This document shows, piece by piece, positions 26,116 through 34,026 of a stretch of 64,000 bases of DNA. Under the pieces are notes generated by a model, which saw only the letters and a program-made list of their open reading frames with translations, had not been told where the DNA came from and ran no database searches. Source of the stretch: Leptolyngbya ohadii IS1 (GTDB lineage Bacteria > Cyanobacteriota > Cyanobacteriia > Elainellales > Elainellaceae); contig NZ_NKFP01000006.1 in NCBI RefSeq assembly GCF_002215035.1, forward strand, positions 3,067,080 through 3,131,079. The letters run 5' to 3'. Every line of letters starts with the position of its first letter. Position 1 is the first letter of the stretch. A program made the translations under genes and the position numbers.

Positions 26116-26652
26116 CTATTGGGTCTGTTCCTCATCCAGCAGCGTCCCTTCAAGATTTGCGCCTTCCAAATTTGCGCCGCTCAGGTTTGCCTGGTGCAGG
26201 TCGGCTTCATGCAGATTGGCTTGAGTCAGATCGGCGATCGCCAGATCCGCCCCAGTGAGGTCGGCATGGTCGAGGTTCGCAGCACTGAGATTGGCTTCAT
26301 GCAGATTGGCATCGCACAGGTTCGTCGCAGTCATATTAGCAACGGTCATTTCGGCGTGGCTCAGGTCAGCATGGTCGAGCAGTGCGCCATCTAAAATTGC
26401 CCCGTCCAGAATCGCGCCGTTTAAGTTTGCGCCTCGCAAATCGGCATTCCTCAAGGTCGCGCCATTGAGATCAGCATGGTTCAGACTGGCACGGCTGAGG
26501 TTTGCTCCAGACAAATTGGCTCCGTCCAGAATTGCCCGATCGAACACCGCGTCTTGCAGGTCGGCAGATTCCAAATTGGCTTCACTCAAATCCATTCCTG
26601 TAAAGTCTCGATCGCCCGCACGATAGCGCATCAGGAGTTCATCTACGGTCAT
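26116..26652 (-). CDS. Pentapeptide-repeat protein
   Basis: A 178-residue protein made almost entirely of A(D/N)LXX pentapeptides, from about residue 18 (DFTGMDLSEANLESADL) to about 172. This gives some 29 to 30 repeats, which fold as a right-handed beta helix. No signal peptide or membrane helix is seen. Such proteins are numerous in cyanobacteria and mostly of unknown role; a few mimic DNA and inhibit gyrase. Near-identical repeat codons on the opposite strand give long apparent frames, which are not genes. Confidence 0.85.
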   Translation of the reverse strand: MTVDELLMRYRAGDRDFTGMDLSEANLESADLQDAVFDRAILDGANLSGANLSRASLNHADLNGATLRNADLRGANLNGAILDGAILDGALLDHADLSHAEMTVANMTATNLCDANLHEANLSAANLDHADLTGADLAIADLTQANLHEADLHQANLSGANLEGANLEGTLLDEEQTQ

Positions 26653-26921
26653 GCGTTTGCTCCTTAATTAATTCTGACTGCGATAATTGTGGCTGCACGA
26701 TCGGCTGCACTCAGGTTTCCCCAATCCTGTACAGCGTTTCTGAGCTTGGGACAGTAACCTTCAAATTAACCAAATTAGCGTGAGATCACCTCTTCCCAAC
26801 GACCTCTGCCGCAGGTATGGGTTAGGATGATTCCCCTCTACCCTGAGACACAAGCTCTTTGTATTGATTTTCGGTTCAGTGACTCTTGCCCTGCTTCCGC
26901 GCCACTCATTCCTCTTCGCTA
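26653..26921. other. Intergenic DNA upstream of the pentapeptide-repeat gene
   Basis: No gene or RNA recognised. It leads into a palindromic element. Confidence 0.35.
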
Positions 26922-27022
26922 AGGAACCTTACAAAAATAACTTGAGTAACTCCCGAAGCACTTTGCTTGCTACACAAGGCTTTTGAGGCTTCGGTAGTGC
27001 AATTTAAATTTGTAAGGCTCCT
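26922..27022. mobile_element. 101-bp palindromic MITE-like element
   Basis: Terminal inverted repeats are AGGAACCTTACAAA and the complement of AGGAGCCTTACAAA (13 of 14 match). An inner inverted repeat CCGAAGC / GCTTCGG lies at 26953-26959 and 26988-26994. The whole element can fold on itself and contains no open frame. Size and structure suggest a non-autonomous element, but no second copy is in this window. Confidence 0.5.
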
Positions 27023-27177
27023 AATTATCTAGATCTGAAGGACTATGCTGCCGCTCTGGATTTTGATCATTGACCTTACCACACCCCGATTTTCTTTCTG
27101 CACAGCGCAGCTGAGACAAACAGCGGGACTGCGACAATAATAAGGAAAGTAAAGAAAGTCTTTCGGGAAACCCTGCA

Positions 27178-27939
27178 ATGTATCTGACCTGGCTCAACAG
27201 CAACTCCTGGCTGATTGAAATGGCAGGACAAAAAATCCTGCTCGATCCCTGGCTAGTGGGGTCACTGGTGTTTGGTAATCTGTCCTGGCTGATCAAAATC
27301 GATCGCCTGTCAGAGCTGCCAATTCCAGACGCGATCGATTTGATTCTGCTGTCTCAGGGACTCGAAGACCATGCCCATCCCGAAACTCTAGAACAGCTCG
27401 ATCGCCAGATTCCGGTCGTGGCTTCCCCCAATGCGGCAAAGGTCGTCAATCGCCTGGGCTATCAGCAAGTAACCGCTCTGGCACATGGCGAAAGTTTTAC
27501 CCTGGCAAACAGGCTCAAAATTCAGGCAGTTCCCGGTTCGCTGGTCGGTCCTACCCTGGTCGAAAATGGCTATGTGCTGACCGATCTTCAGCAGGGCACT
27601 TCGCTCTACTATGAACCACACGGCAACCATGCTCCAATGCTAAAAGACCTTGCGCCGATCGATGTGGTGATTGCGCCGATCGTGGATTTGCAGTTGCCTG
27701 TCGTTGGAGCGATTATTCGCGGCAGAAAAGCCACCGTGGAACTGGCAAAGCTGCTGAAGCCAAAGGTAATTTTGCCCACCGCAGCCGGAGGCGATGTGGA
27801 GATGACAGGTTTTCTGCCCAAATTCCTGAAGGCAGAAGGAACCGCAGCCGAATTGCAGTCTCGCCTTGCTGCTGCCCAGCTCACAACTCAGGTAATTGAA
27901 CCGAAACCGGGCAGTCGATTTGAGGTAGCAGTAGCCTGA
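27178..27939 (+). CDS. MBL-fold metallo-hydrolase-like protein (degenerate metal motif)
   Basis: A 253-residue protein of the beta-lactamase-fold hydrolase group (UlaG/YtkL-like). The usual HxHxDH motif reads SQGLEDHAH, so two metal-binding His are replaced by Gln and Leu while the Asp-His pair remains. LLDPWLVG, YEPHGNHAP and VILPTAAGGDVEM match later conserved strands. I recall this SQGL-DHAH form as normal for a cyanobacterial subgroup, so it is probably a real variant and not damage. The reaction is unknown. It ends three bases before the end of the convergent plsC-like gene. Confidence 0.75.
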   Translation: MYLTWLNSNSWLIEMAGQKILLDPWLVGSLVFGNLSWLIKIDRLSELPIPDAIDLILLSQGLEDHAHPETLEQLDRQIPVVASPNAAKVVNRLGYQQVTALAHGESFTLANRLKIQAVPGSLVGPTLVENGYVLTDLQQGTSLYYEPHGNHAPMLKDLAPIDVVIAPIVDLQLPVVGAIIRGRKATVELAKLLKPKVILPTAAGGDVEMTGFLPKFLKAEGTAAELQSRLAAAQLTTQVIEPKPGSRFEVAVA

Positions 27940-27942
27940 TCT

Positions 27943-28770
27943 CTACGAAGCAGGGACAGAAACACAGTCTGTTGAATCCTCCGCAATTTCGCCGCCGAGA
28001 TAACGCAGGGAGTACTCCAGATCGTCCGTTAGCTTTTGGGCACGCTGTTTAACGCTGCCCTGCTGATACTGATTCACCTCGATCGGTTTGCCGATCGCAA
28101 TTTTTGCCGGACAGCCCCAGGTCGGAATTTCCTGCCCATACTCCAGATGAATCGGCACAATCTTGACGCCCAGTCCGGGCTGGCTGCTTTCTGCTTGAAG
28201 TGCCAGTCTTGCTAAACCAGGCTTCAGCGGATGCACTTGCCGATCGCGGAAAATGCCACCCTCCGGGAAAATCACCAGCATCTCGCGGTTGTGCAGCACT
28301 TCCACTCCAAATCGCAAGCTGGCGATCGCAGGCTGACGCGGATTCACTGGAAAGCCACCGAGCCGCTGAATCATCCAGCCCTGAAGCCCCTTCACCTCGT
28401 CGGCAGTCACCATAAAGCGGATATCCCGTCCCGTCACAAATCGTCCTGCCGCATAGGGCACGAGTAATGCGTCCCAGCGCGATCGATGGGTGGGAGCCAG
28501 AATCACAGGTCCTTCATGGGGTAAATTTTCCTGTCCCGTAATCTCAATCCGAAAATAGTTCGGCAGTACAAACCAGCAGCCCAGTCGATAAGCCAGCGGC
28601 GTCAGCCAGGGAGAAAGCCGCGATCGAATTGTGGTGATGGGCGCTTCAGCAGATTCTTGAGGAGCGGGTGCTGGAGGCTCAGACATTTGCGGGGCAGCGG
28701 ATGGAATGACGTCAGACACAGCGGGGCGAGCGGAGAAGGAGTGGAGCAAAACCATAGCTAAGCAGTTCAA
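27943..28770 (-). CDS. 1-acyl-sn-glycerol-3-phosphate acyltransferase (PlsC-like)
   Basis: The enzyme transfers a second acyl chain to lysophosphatidate in phospholipid and glycolipid synthesis. The HX4D motif is THRSRWD, the acceptor motif is IFPEGGIFR, and FPVNPR lies between. The domain covers about residues 75-260. An N-terminal Pro/Ala-rich stretch (PPAPAPQESAEAP) precedes it; an in-frame ATG 28 codons later is an alternative start. Membrane association is expected through the hydrophobic segment LAYRLGCWFVLPNYF. The gene ends against the metallo-hydrolase gene and begins 86 bp before the inverted duplication at 28.86 kb. Confidence 0.85.
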   Translation of the reverse strand: MNCLAMVLLHSFSARPAVSDVIPSAAPQMSEPPAPAPQESAEAPITTIRSRLSPWLTPLAYRLGCWFVLPNYFRIEITGQENLPHEGPVILAPTHRSRWDALLVPYAAGRFVTGRDIRFMVTADEVKGLQGWMIQRLGGFPVNPRQPAIASLRFGVEVLHNREMLVIFPEGGIFRDRQVHPLKPGLARLALQAESSQPGLGVKIVPIHLEYGQEIPTWGCPAKIAIGKPIEVNQYQQGSVKQRAQKLTDDLEYSLRYLGGEIAEDSTDCVSVPAS

Positions 28771-28874
28771 TTAATGCCGTCACTGGGCGTATTGTATATC
28801 CACCTTAATCGTTCACGGCGAATCCCTTCCTCCTTCAGGGGACAGTTCCCCCGCCGTCTATTGGTTGAGTTGCT

Positions 28875-29432
28875 CTAATCCGATCGACGACGATTTTGCG
28901 CTCGTATCTGCCGACGCTCTGTAAACCAGTTCTGCAACTGCTGACGGCAAGTTTGCTCCCGAATCCCGCCAATCACCGGAAGCCGATGAAACGAGCAGGC
29001 GCTATCGGGCAAATTGGCAACTGTCCGAACTGCCCCCGTTTTTGGGTCGTCTGCTCCGTACACCAGCAAGCCCAAACGCGATTGGACGATCGCCCCCGCA
29101 CACATGGGACAGGGTTCTAGCGTCACGTACAGCACACAGGACTCCAGATGCCACGAACCCAAGTGCTGACCCGCCTGCCGCAGTGCCAAAATTTCTGCGT
29201 GAGCCGTCGGATCGCAGTCCCGCTCTTTCCGATTCTCCCCCGTCGCAATAATTCGATCGCCCTGAAGAATGACCGCACCGACCGGAATTTCTCCTGCTTC
29301 TCCGGCAGATTGGGCAAGGGCGATCGAATTATTGCGACGGGGGAGAATCGGAAAGAGCGGGACTGCGATCCGACGGCTCACGCAGAAATTTTGGCACTGC
29401 GGCAGGCGGGTCAGCACTTGGGTTCGTGGCAT
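28875..29432 (-). CDS. tadA: tRNA adenosine(34) deaminase TadA, chimeric N-terminus (copy 1)
   Basis: TadA converts adenosine 34 to inosine in tRNA-Arg and is usually essential. From residue 37 the sequence is canonical: IALAQSAGEAGEIPVGAVIL, catalytic HAE (78-80) and zinc PCPMCAGA (Cys108, Cys111). The first 36 residues (MPRTQVLTRL...) are not TadA sequence. They are read from the opposite strand of the duplicated gene because the inverted repeat replaces the natural 5' end. The usual first 10-20 residues of TadA are therefore missing. The deaminase core is complete and might work if translated. If this locus is real, it is the only near-complete TadA here. Confidence 0.75.
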   Translation of the reverse strand: MPRTQVLTRLPQCQNFCVSRRIAVPLFPILPRRNNSIALAQSAGEAGEIPVGAVILQGDRIIATGENRKERDCDPTAHAEILALRQAGQHLGSWHLESCVLYVTLEPCPMCAGAIVQSRLGLLVYGADDPKTGAVRTVANLPDSACSFHRLPVIGGIREQTCRQQLQNWFTERRQIRAQNRRRSD

Positions 29433-29705
29433 CTGGAGTCCTGTGTGCTGTACGTGACGCTAGAACCCTGTCCCATGTGTGCGGGGGCGATCGTCCAATC
29501 GCGTTTGGGCTTGCTGGTGTACGGAGCAGACGACCCAAAAACGGGGGCAGTTCGGACAGTTGCCAATTTGCCCGATAGCGCCTGCTCGTTTCATCGGCTT
29601 CCGGTGATTGGCGGGATTCGGGAGCAAACTTGCCGTCAGCAGTTGCAGAACTGGTTTACAGAGCGTCGGCAGATACGAGCGCAAAATCGTCGTCGATCGG
29701 ATTAG
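29148..29705 (+). pseudogene. tadA: Second, inverted tadA copy lacking the N-terminal core
   Basis: Residues from GDRIIATGENRKERD to the end are identical to copy 1. The segment that should read AQSAGEAGEIPVGAVIL is replaced by KNDRTDRNFSCFSGRLG, the antisense of the same bases in the 53-bp spacer. This removes the first helix and first strand of the deaminase fold, so the product should not fold properly. It overlaps copy 1 head to head. Confidence 0.75.
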
Positions 29706-29721
29706 AGCAACTCAACCAATA

Positions 29722-30164
29722 GAGACGATCGCTACATCGCCCCAACTGTCCTGGATTCCGTAAATCTGGACTCTCCGCTGATGCAGGAAGAAATCTTTGG
29801 TCCGCTGCTCCCCGTGATTGAGTATGGGGACATCCAAGAGGCGATCGATCTGATTCTGTCGAAGCCCAAGCCCCTTGCCCTCTACCTCTTCTCCCGCAAT
29901 TCCCAGCTTCAGCAGCGCATCCTGCAAGAAACCTCATCCGGCGGCGTCTGCCTCAACGAAACGGTCATGCACGTCGGCGTTGCCCAACTGCCCTTTGGTG
30001 GCGTCGGCGAAAGCGGCATCGGCAAATATCACGGCAAAGCCAGCTTCGACACCTTCTCCCACTACAAGAGCGTCCTCGCAAAACCCTTCTGGCTCGATTT
30101 GCCCTGGCGGTACGCGCCGTATGAGGGGAAGTTGGAGCAGATTAAGAAGTTGTTGAAGAAGTGA
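29722..30164 (+). pseudogene. Inverted 3' fragment of the aldehyde dehydrogenase gene
   Basis: The fragment reads RDDRYIAPTVLDSVNL through MQEEIFGPLLPVIEYGD to the end KKLLKK, identical to the last 146 or so residues of the full gene on the other strand. It lacks the NAD-binding domain and catalytic Cys. An internal ATG at 29781 would give 127 residues, but no function is expected. Confidence 0.85.
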
Positions 30165-30221
30165 GGGGAGTAGGGAGTGGATGGGTGGATGGGTGGATGA
30201 GTAGATGAGTGGGTGAGTGGG
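30165..30221. repeat. STRR-type tandem repeats (left copy)
   Basis: Units of GGATGGGT and GAGTGGGT type follow GGGGAGTAGGGAGT. They are mirrored by the complementary array at about 30390-30476, because both belong to the arms of inverted duplication B. Confidence 0.75.
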
Positions 30222-30476
30222 TGATCTTTTGAGCTGTGTTTAATGAAAACGCTGGTTTTAGGATAATTTCTCTATCAGAAAAGTCCTATTTATCAGAAGC
30301 GCAGGGTATGTAGCCCTTGTTAGCAAACCCGACCGCTTCGCACAACTGCCATAGGCGGATCACTCACCCTCTCAAACTCCTATACATTCACCATCTACCC
30401 ACCCATCCACTCACTCTCCCCCACTCACCCACTCATCTACTCATCCACCCATCCACCCATCCACTCCCTACTCCCC

Positions 30477-31883
30477 TCACTTCTTCAACAACTTCTTAAT
30501 CTGCTCCAACTTCCCCTCATACGGCGCGTACCGCCAGGGCAAATCGAGCCAGAAGGGTTTTGCGAGGACGCTCTTGTAGTGGGAGAAGGTGTCGAAGCTG
30601 GCTTTGCCGTGATATTTGCCGATGCCGCTTTCGCCGACGCCACCAAAGGGCAGTTGGGCAACGCCGACGTGCATGACCGTTTCGTTGAGGCAGACGCCGC
30701 CGGATGAGGTTTCTTGCAGGATGCGCTGCTGAAGCTGGGAATTGCGGGAGAAGAGGTAGAGGGCAAGGGGCTTGGGCTTCGACAGAATCAGATCGATCGC
30801 CTCTTGGATGTCCCCATACTCAATCACGGGGAGCAGCGGACCAAAGATTTCTTCCTGCATCAGCGGAGAGTCCAGATTTACGGAATCCAGGACAGTTGGG
30901 GCGATGTAGCGATCGTCTCTATTGGTTTGACCGCCCAGAATTGCCTGACCACCCTGCATCAGGTGAACCAGTCGTTCGTAGTGCCGATCGCTAATGATGC
31001 GTCCGTAGTCGGGACTGTTCGCCGGATCTTCTCCGTAGAGTTCGCGCAGGGTGGCGGTGATTGCCTCGATCACCTGGGGCTTGATGCGGCGATCGACCAG
31101 CAGATAATCGGGGGCGATGCAGGTTTGTCCGGCGTTGATAAATTTGCCCCAGACGATGCGCTTGACGGCTGTTTGTAGATCAATATCGGTATCCACAATG
31201 CAGGGACTCTTGCCGCCCAGTTCCAGGGTGACGGGCGTGAGATGCTTTGCTGCCGCAGACATCACAATTTTGCCGATCGCCGTGCCGCCTGTGAAAAAGA
31301 TGTGGTCAAACTTTTCGTTCAAGACTGCCTGACTCACATCCACTCCCCCTTCGATCGCGGCAATGTATTGGGGGTCAAAGGTGGTTTCGATGAGATCAGC
31401 CACGACCCGCGAGGTATGGGACGCCACTTCCGAGGGCTTTACTAAGGCGCAGTTTCCGGCGGCGATCGCGCCCACCAGGGGAGAAATCACCAGCTGAAAC
31501 GGATAGTTCCAGGGACCAATAATTAGCACTACGCCCAGCGGTTCCGGAACAATCTGTGCCTTTGCCGGAAACTGTTCGGGAGGCGTTCCGACGCTCTTGG
31601 GCTTCATCCAGCGACGCAGATTTTTGATTGCCGCATCAATTTCCTGCACGACGCCCATTTCAAAGAATGCCTCGAAGTCGGGCTTCCTCAGGTCTGCCTG
31701 AACTGCCTGCATGATTGCCGCTTCCCGGTCTAAAACTGCCTGCCGCAGTCGCTTAAGCTGTTCCAGCCGAAACTCGATCGATCGCGTTGCCCCCGATCGG
31801 AAGTAGACCCGCTGCCGCTGGGCAATATCCTCGATCTTGGTCTGAATTGCGCTTGCTTCAGAATTCACCGCAAACTGCACCAT
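30477..31883 (-). CDS. Aldehyde dehydrogenase (class 3 / fatty aldehyde type)
   Basis: This 468-residue enzyme oxidises an aldehyde to the acid with NAD(P). IGPWNYPFQL, the catalytic Glu in TLELGGKSPCI and nucleophile Cys in NAGQTCIAPD are present, with EEIFGPLLPV near the end. The short length and absence of an N-terminal extension match class 3-type enzymes; cyanobacterial relatives oxidise fatty and apocarotenoid aldehydes. I chose ATG 31883 because AGGAGGTC lies seven bases before it; an upstream ATG 20 codons earlier has a poor context. The last 450 bp are duplicated in inverted orientation at 29.72-30.16 kb. Confidence 0.9.
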   Translation of the reverse strand: MVQFAVNSEASAIQTKIEDIAQRQRVYFRSGATRSIEFRLEQLKRLRQAVLDREAAIMQAVQADLRKPDFEAFFEMGVVQEIDAAIKNLRRWMKPKSVGTPPEQFPAKAQIVPEPLGVVLIIGPWNYPFQLVISPLVGAIAAGNCALVKPSEVASHTSRVVADLIETTFDPQYIAAIEGGVDVSQAVLNEKFDHIFFTGGTAIGKIVMSAAAKHLTPVTLELGGKSPCIVDTDIDLQTAVKRIVWGKFINAGQTCIAPDYLLVDRRIKPQVIEAITATLRELYGEDPANSPDYGRIISDRHYERLVHLMQGGQAILGGQTNRDDRYIAPTVLDSVNLDSPLMQEEIFGPLLPVIEYGDIQEAIDLILSKPKPLALYLFSRNSQLQQRILQETSSGGVCLNETVMHVGVAQLPFGGVGESGIGKYHGKASFDTFSHYKSVLAKPFWLDLPWRYAPYEGKLEQIKKLLKK

Positions 31884-32004
31884 CGGAAGCGACCTCCTGC
31901 ACTCTCTTTCCTCTACCCTAAAGTCTTCGTAACAAATCGACAAGATTTTAGGAACGATCGATCGAACTGAGGTAGCTTAACTTGAGTTATTCGCTAGTTC
32001 CGCC

Positions 32005-32445
32005 ATGCGCGATCTAGACCAGCAGAAGGCACTATCAATTATCTGTCATGCGTCGGTGCTGTTTAGTGCGGCGATCGTTTCGCTCCTGGTTCCGATCAGC
32101 ATTCTGGTTGCGAGCGAAAATCCGATTGTGAAAGCCAATGCCAGGGAGTCAATTAATTTTCACCTCAGCCTGTTTATCTATGCGATCGCCACGTTTACGG
32201 TTGGATTTTTTGGCTTAAGTCTTTTTATTCCCTTTGTGATGGACGACTCCTTGGTGACGCTACATCTGCCGTCCGGTATTCTTCGATTTCTCTTTCCGCT
32301 CTCGCTGGTTATTATGGCGGGGGCTTGGCTGATTCTGGTGCTGCTCTGGCTTGCCAGCCTGCTTTTGCCCATTGTTGCGATCGTCCGAGTTTCCAAACGT
32401 CCTGAAGTGCCTTTTCGCTATCCCTTTATTTTCCGATTCGTCTAA
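32005..32445 (+). CDS. DUF4870 family membrane protein
   Basis: A 146-residue protein with four membrane segments. It opens QQKALSIICHASVLFSAAIVSLLVPI, with NPIVKANARESINFHLSLFIYA as the family signature, and ends PFRYPFIFRFV. The function of DUF4870 (Tic20-like) proteins is unknown. The next gene, 23 bp downstream, encodes a shorter paralogue, so the two are a tandem duplication and probably one operon. Confidence 0.8.
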   Translation: MRDLDQQKALSIICHASVLFSAAIVSLLVPISILVASENPIVKANARESINFHLSLFIYAIATFTVGFFGLSLFIPFVMDDSLVTLHLPSGILRFLFPLSLVIMAGAWLILVLLWLASLLLPIVAIVRVSKRPEVPFRYPFIFRFV

Positions 32446-32468
32446 ACCCTGCTTTCCTATAGCCCGAT

Positions 32469-32807
32469 ATGCAAACCCAAACTAACCAACGCAAGCTTCT
32501 CTCCGCCCTCTGTCACGGTGCAATTTTCCTCAGTTCTACGATCGTTTCCGTTTCTATTCCGATCATTATTCTCCTGGTAAGTGAAGATCCGGTTGTGAAG
32601 GCAAATGCGATCGAATCTCTCAACTTCCATATCAATCTGTATCTCTACGCGATTATCTTTGGCATTCTGGTTTTTGTACTGATTGGGATTCCCCTTCTGG
32701 TTCTGCTGGGAGTTGCCAGCATTGTGCTGCCGATTATCGCGATCGTCAAAGTTCTCGAACGTCCTGACCAGCCCTACCGCTATCCGTTTATCTTCCGCCT
32801 GCTGTAA
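32469..32807 (+). CDS. DUF4870 family membrane protein (paralogue)
   Basis: A 112-residue paralogue of the preceding gene. It has the same pattern, LSALCHGAIFLSSTIVSVSIPI, then DPVVKANAIESLNFHINLYLYA, and ends PYRYPFIFRLL. It lacks about 30 residues between the second and third helices that the larger copy has. Separated by 23 bp, the pair probably acts together, perhaps as a hetero-oligomer, though nothing proves this. Confidence 0.8.
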   Translation: MQTQTNQRKLLSALCHGAIFLSSTIVSVSIPIIILLVSEDPVVKANAIESLNFHINLYLYAIIFGILVFVLIGIPLLVLLGVASIVLPIIAIVKVLERPDQPYRYPFIFRLL

Positions 32808-32890
32808 GGGTTCTCACGCTAAACTTTCAACCTAAACGCCCCGCAGCAAGGGTGCCACATCGGAGTATGCTATAACGCAGTCGAACATTG

Positions 32891-32942
32891 CTGGTTAATA
32901 TTACTGACCAGTATGACTGGTTAATATGACTGGCTCATATTT
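32891..32942. repeat. Four tandem 13-bp repeats upstream of exbB
   Basis: CTGGTTAATAT-type words start at 32891, 32904 (CTGACCAGTAT), 32917 and 32930 (CTGGCTCATAT), exactly 13 bp apart. The first two also form the inverted repeat CTGGT...ACCAG (32891-32911). The array ends about 33 bp before the exbB start, where a regulator such as an iron-responsive factor could bind. Confidence 0.65.
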
Positions 32943-32974
32943 CGCGCTTACCTTGCAGTCAACGAGGACTTCTC

Positions 32975-33622
32975 ATGTCGATCGCTCGCATATTTGCCCT
33001 GGGCGGAGTCGTCATGTATCCCCTGCTGGGGCTGTCGATTCTGGCAATGGCTCTGATCCTGGAGCGGCTCATTTTCTGGTTTCAGGTGGCACGCAAGCAG
33101 GATGCTGTTGTGCGGGATGTGCTGGCACTCTATCGCCGCAGCCCCAAAGCTGCCTTTCAGAAGCTCGAACAGAATGTCCATTTGCCGATCGCCCGAATCT
33201 TCCTTGCCGCGATCGAGCTAGAGCAAGCAACCCCAGAAGAATTTCGTCTGGCGCTAGAAAGTGCGGCACAGGCAGAAATCCCGCTACTCAAGCGATTCAA
33301 CACCGTTTTTGAAACCGTGATCAGTGTTTCACCCCTGTTAGGACTGCTGGGGACGATTCTGGGACTGATTGCGTCCTTTGCTTCTTTGCGAATTGGTGAA
33401 CTGGGCGGGCAGGCAACCACCAATGTAACTGCGGGAATTAGTGAGGCATTAATCTCGACTGCGTCCGGTCTGGTGGTTGCTATTTTTACCCTGCTGTTTG
33501 CCAACCTGTTTCGCGGACTGTATCTGCGCCAAATTGCCCTGATTCAGGAATATGGCGGACAGCTAGAGCTGATTCATCGTCGTCGCTATGAGCGTGGAGG
33601 AGTTTCCAATGCGTCTGCCTGA
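32975..33622 (+). CDS. exbB: MotA/TolQ/ExbB proton channel family protein
   Basis: A 215-residue inner-membrane protein with three helices. One is near residues 10-32 (GGVVMYPLLGLSILAMALILERLIFW). The other two, near 115-140 and 155-180, lie in the family core TVISVSPLLGLLGTILGLI and GISEALISTASGLVVAIFTLLFANLF. With ExbD it uses the proton gradient to drive TonB-dependent uptake or a similar envelope process. It overlaps the exbD-like gene by 14 bp. There is no TonB gene adjacent. Confidence 0.87.
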   Translation: MSIARIFALGGVVMYPLLGLSILAMALILERLIFWFQVARKQDAVVRDVLALYRRSPKAAFQKLEQNVHLPIARIFLAAIELEQATPEEFRLALESAAQAEIPLLKRFNTVFETVISVSPLLGLLGTILGLIASFASLRIGELGGQATTNVTAGISEALISTASGLVVAIFTLLFANLFRGLYLRQIALIQEYGGQLELIHRRRYERGGVSNASA

Positions 33623-34010
33623 TGATCCAGAACCCCCCTTTCAGATCAATATTGTGCCGATGATCGATGTGATCTTCGCCATTCTCACCTTTTTCATCAT
33701 GTCTACCCTGTTCCTCACCCGATCGCAGGGTTTACCCGTCAACCTGCCCCAAGCCGGAACCACCGAACAGCAGTCCCAGGAACAGTTCGTAATTACGATC
33801 GACCCCAGCGGCAATCTCGCCCTCAATAGAACCGCCATGTCCCTGGAAACGATCGAGGCACAGGTACGCGCTAATGCCGCCACAGGTCAACAGCCCCTTG
33901 TGGTGATTAATGCCGATACTTCTGTCAGCCACGGTACGGTTGTTCAGGTTATGGATCGGATGCGGGCGATCGAGGGAGTGCGGTTGGCGATCGCGACGGA
34001 GAAGCCGTAA
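33609..34010 (+). CDS. exbD: ExbD/TolR family biopolymer transport protein
   Basis: A 133-residue protein with one N-terminal membrane helix containing the functionally important Asp in PMIDVIFAILTFFIMS, then a periplasmic domain with LPQAGT and VVINADTSVSHGTVVQVMD. It forms the energy-transducing complex with ExbB. I chose ATG 33609 because GGAGG at 33596-33600 is well placed; seven codons upstream there is another possible ATG. The overlap with exbB suggests translational coupling. Confidence 0.87.
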   Translation: MRLPDDPEPPFQINIVPMIDVIFAILTFFIMSTLFLTRSQGLPVNLPQAGTTEQQSQEQFVITIDPSGNLALNRTAMSLETIEAQVRANAATGQQPLVVINADTSVSHGTVVQVMDRMRAIEGVRLAIATEKP

Positions 34011-34026
34011 TGATTTAAGGGATTGT

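Larger units (their letters stand above)
28857..29723. repeat. Inverted duplication A, arms 407 bp, spacer 53 bp
   Basis: The left arm 28857-29263 and right arm 29317-29723 are reverse complements as far as I can follow them, and the two encoded proteins are identical over the shared 127 residues. The inner junction lies at CGATCGCCCT/AGGGCGATCG, a HIP1-like palindrome. The outer end of the right arm meets duplication B at AACCAATAGA (29714-29723). Confidence 0.9.
29714..30927. repeat. Inverted duplication B, arms 508 bp, spacer 198 bp
   Basis: The left arm 29714-30221 and right arm 30420-30927 are reverse complements. The right arm is the 3' end of the aldehyde dehydrogenase gene plus its downstream heptamer repeats. 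The encoded 127-residue C-terminus is identical in both. The inner end of each arm is in the GGGTGAGTGGG repeat. Position 29714-29723 is shared with duplication A. Confidence 0.9.

Noticed and set aside
26119-26667. Long plus-strand frames with repeated residues
   Set aside because: They are the antisense image of the pentapeptide repeats.
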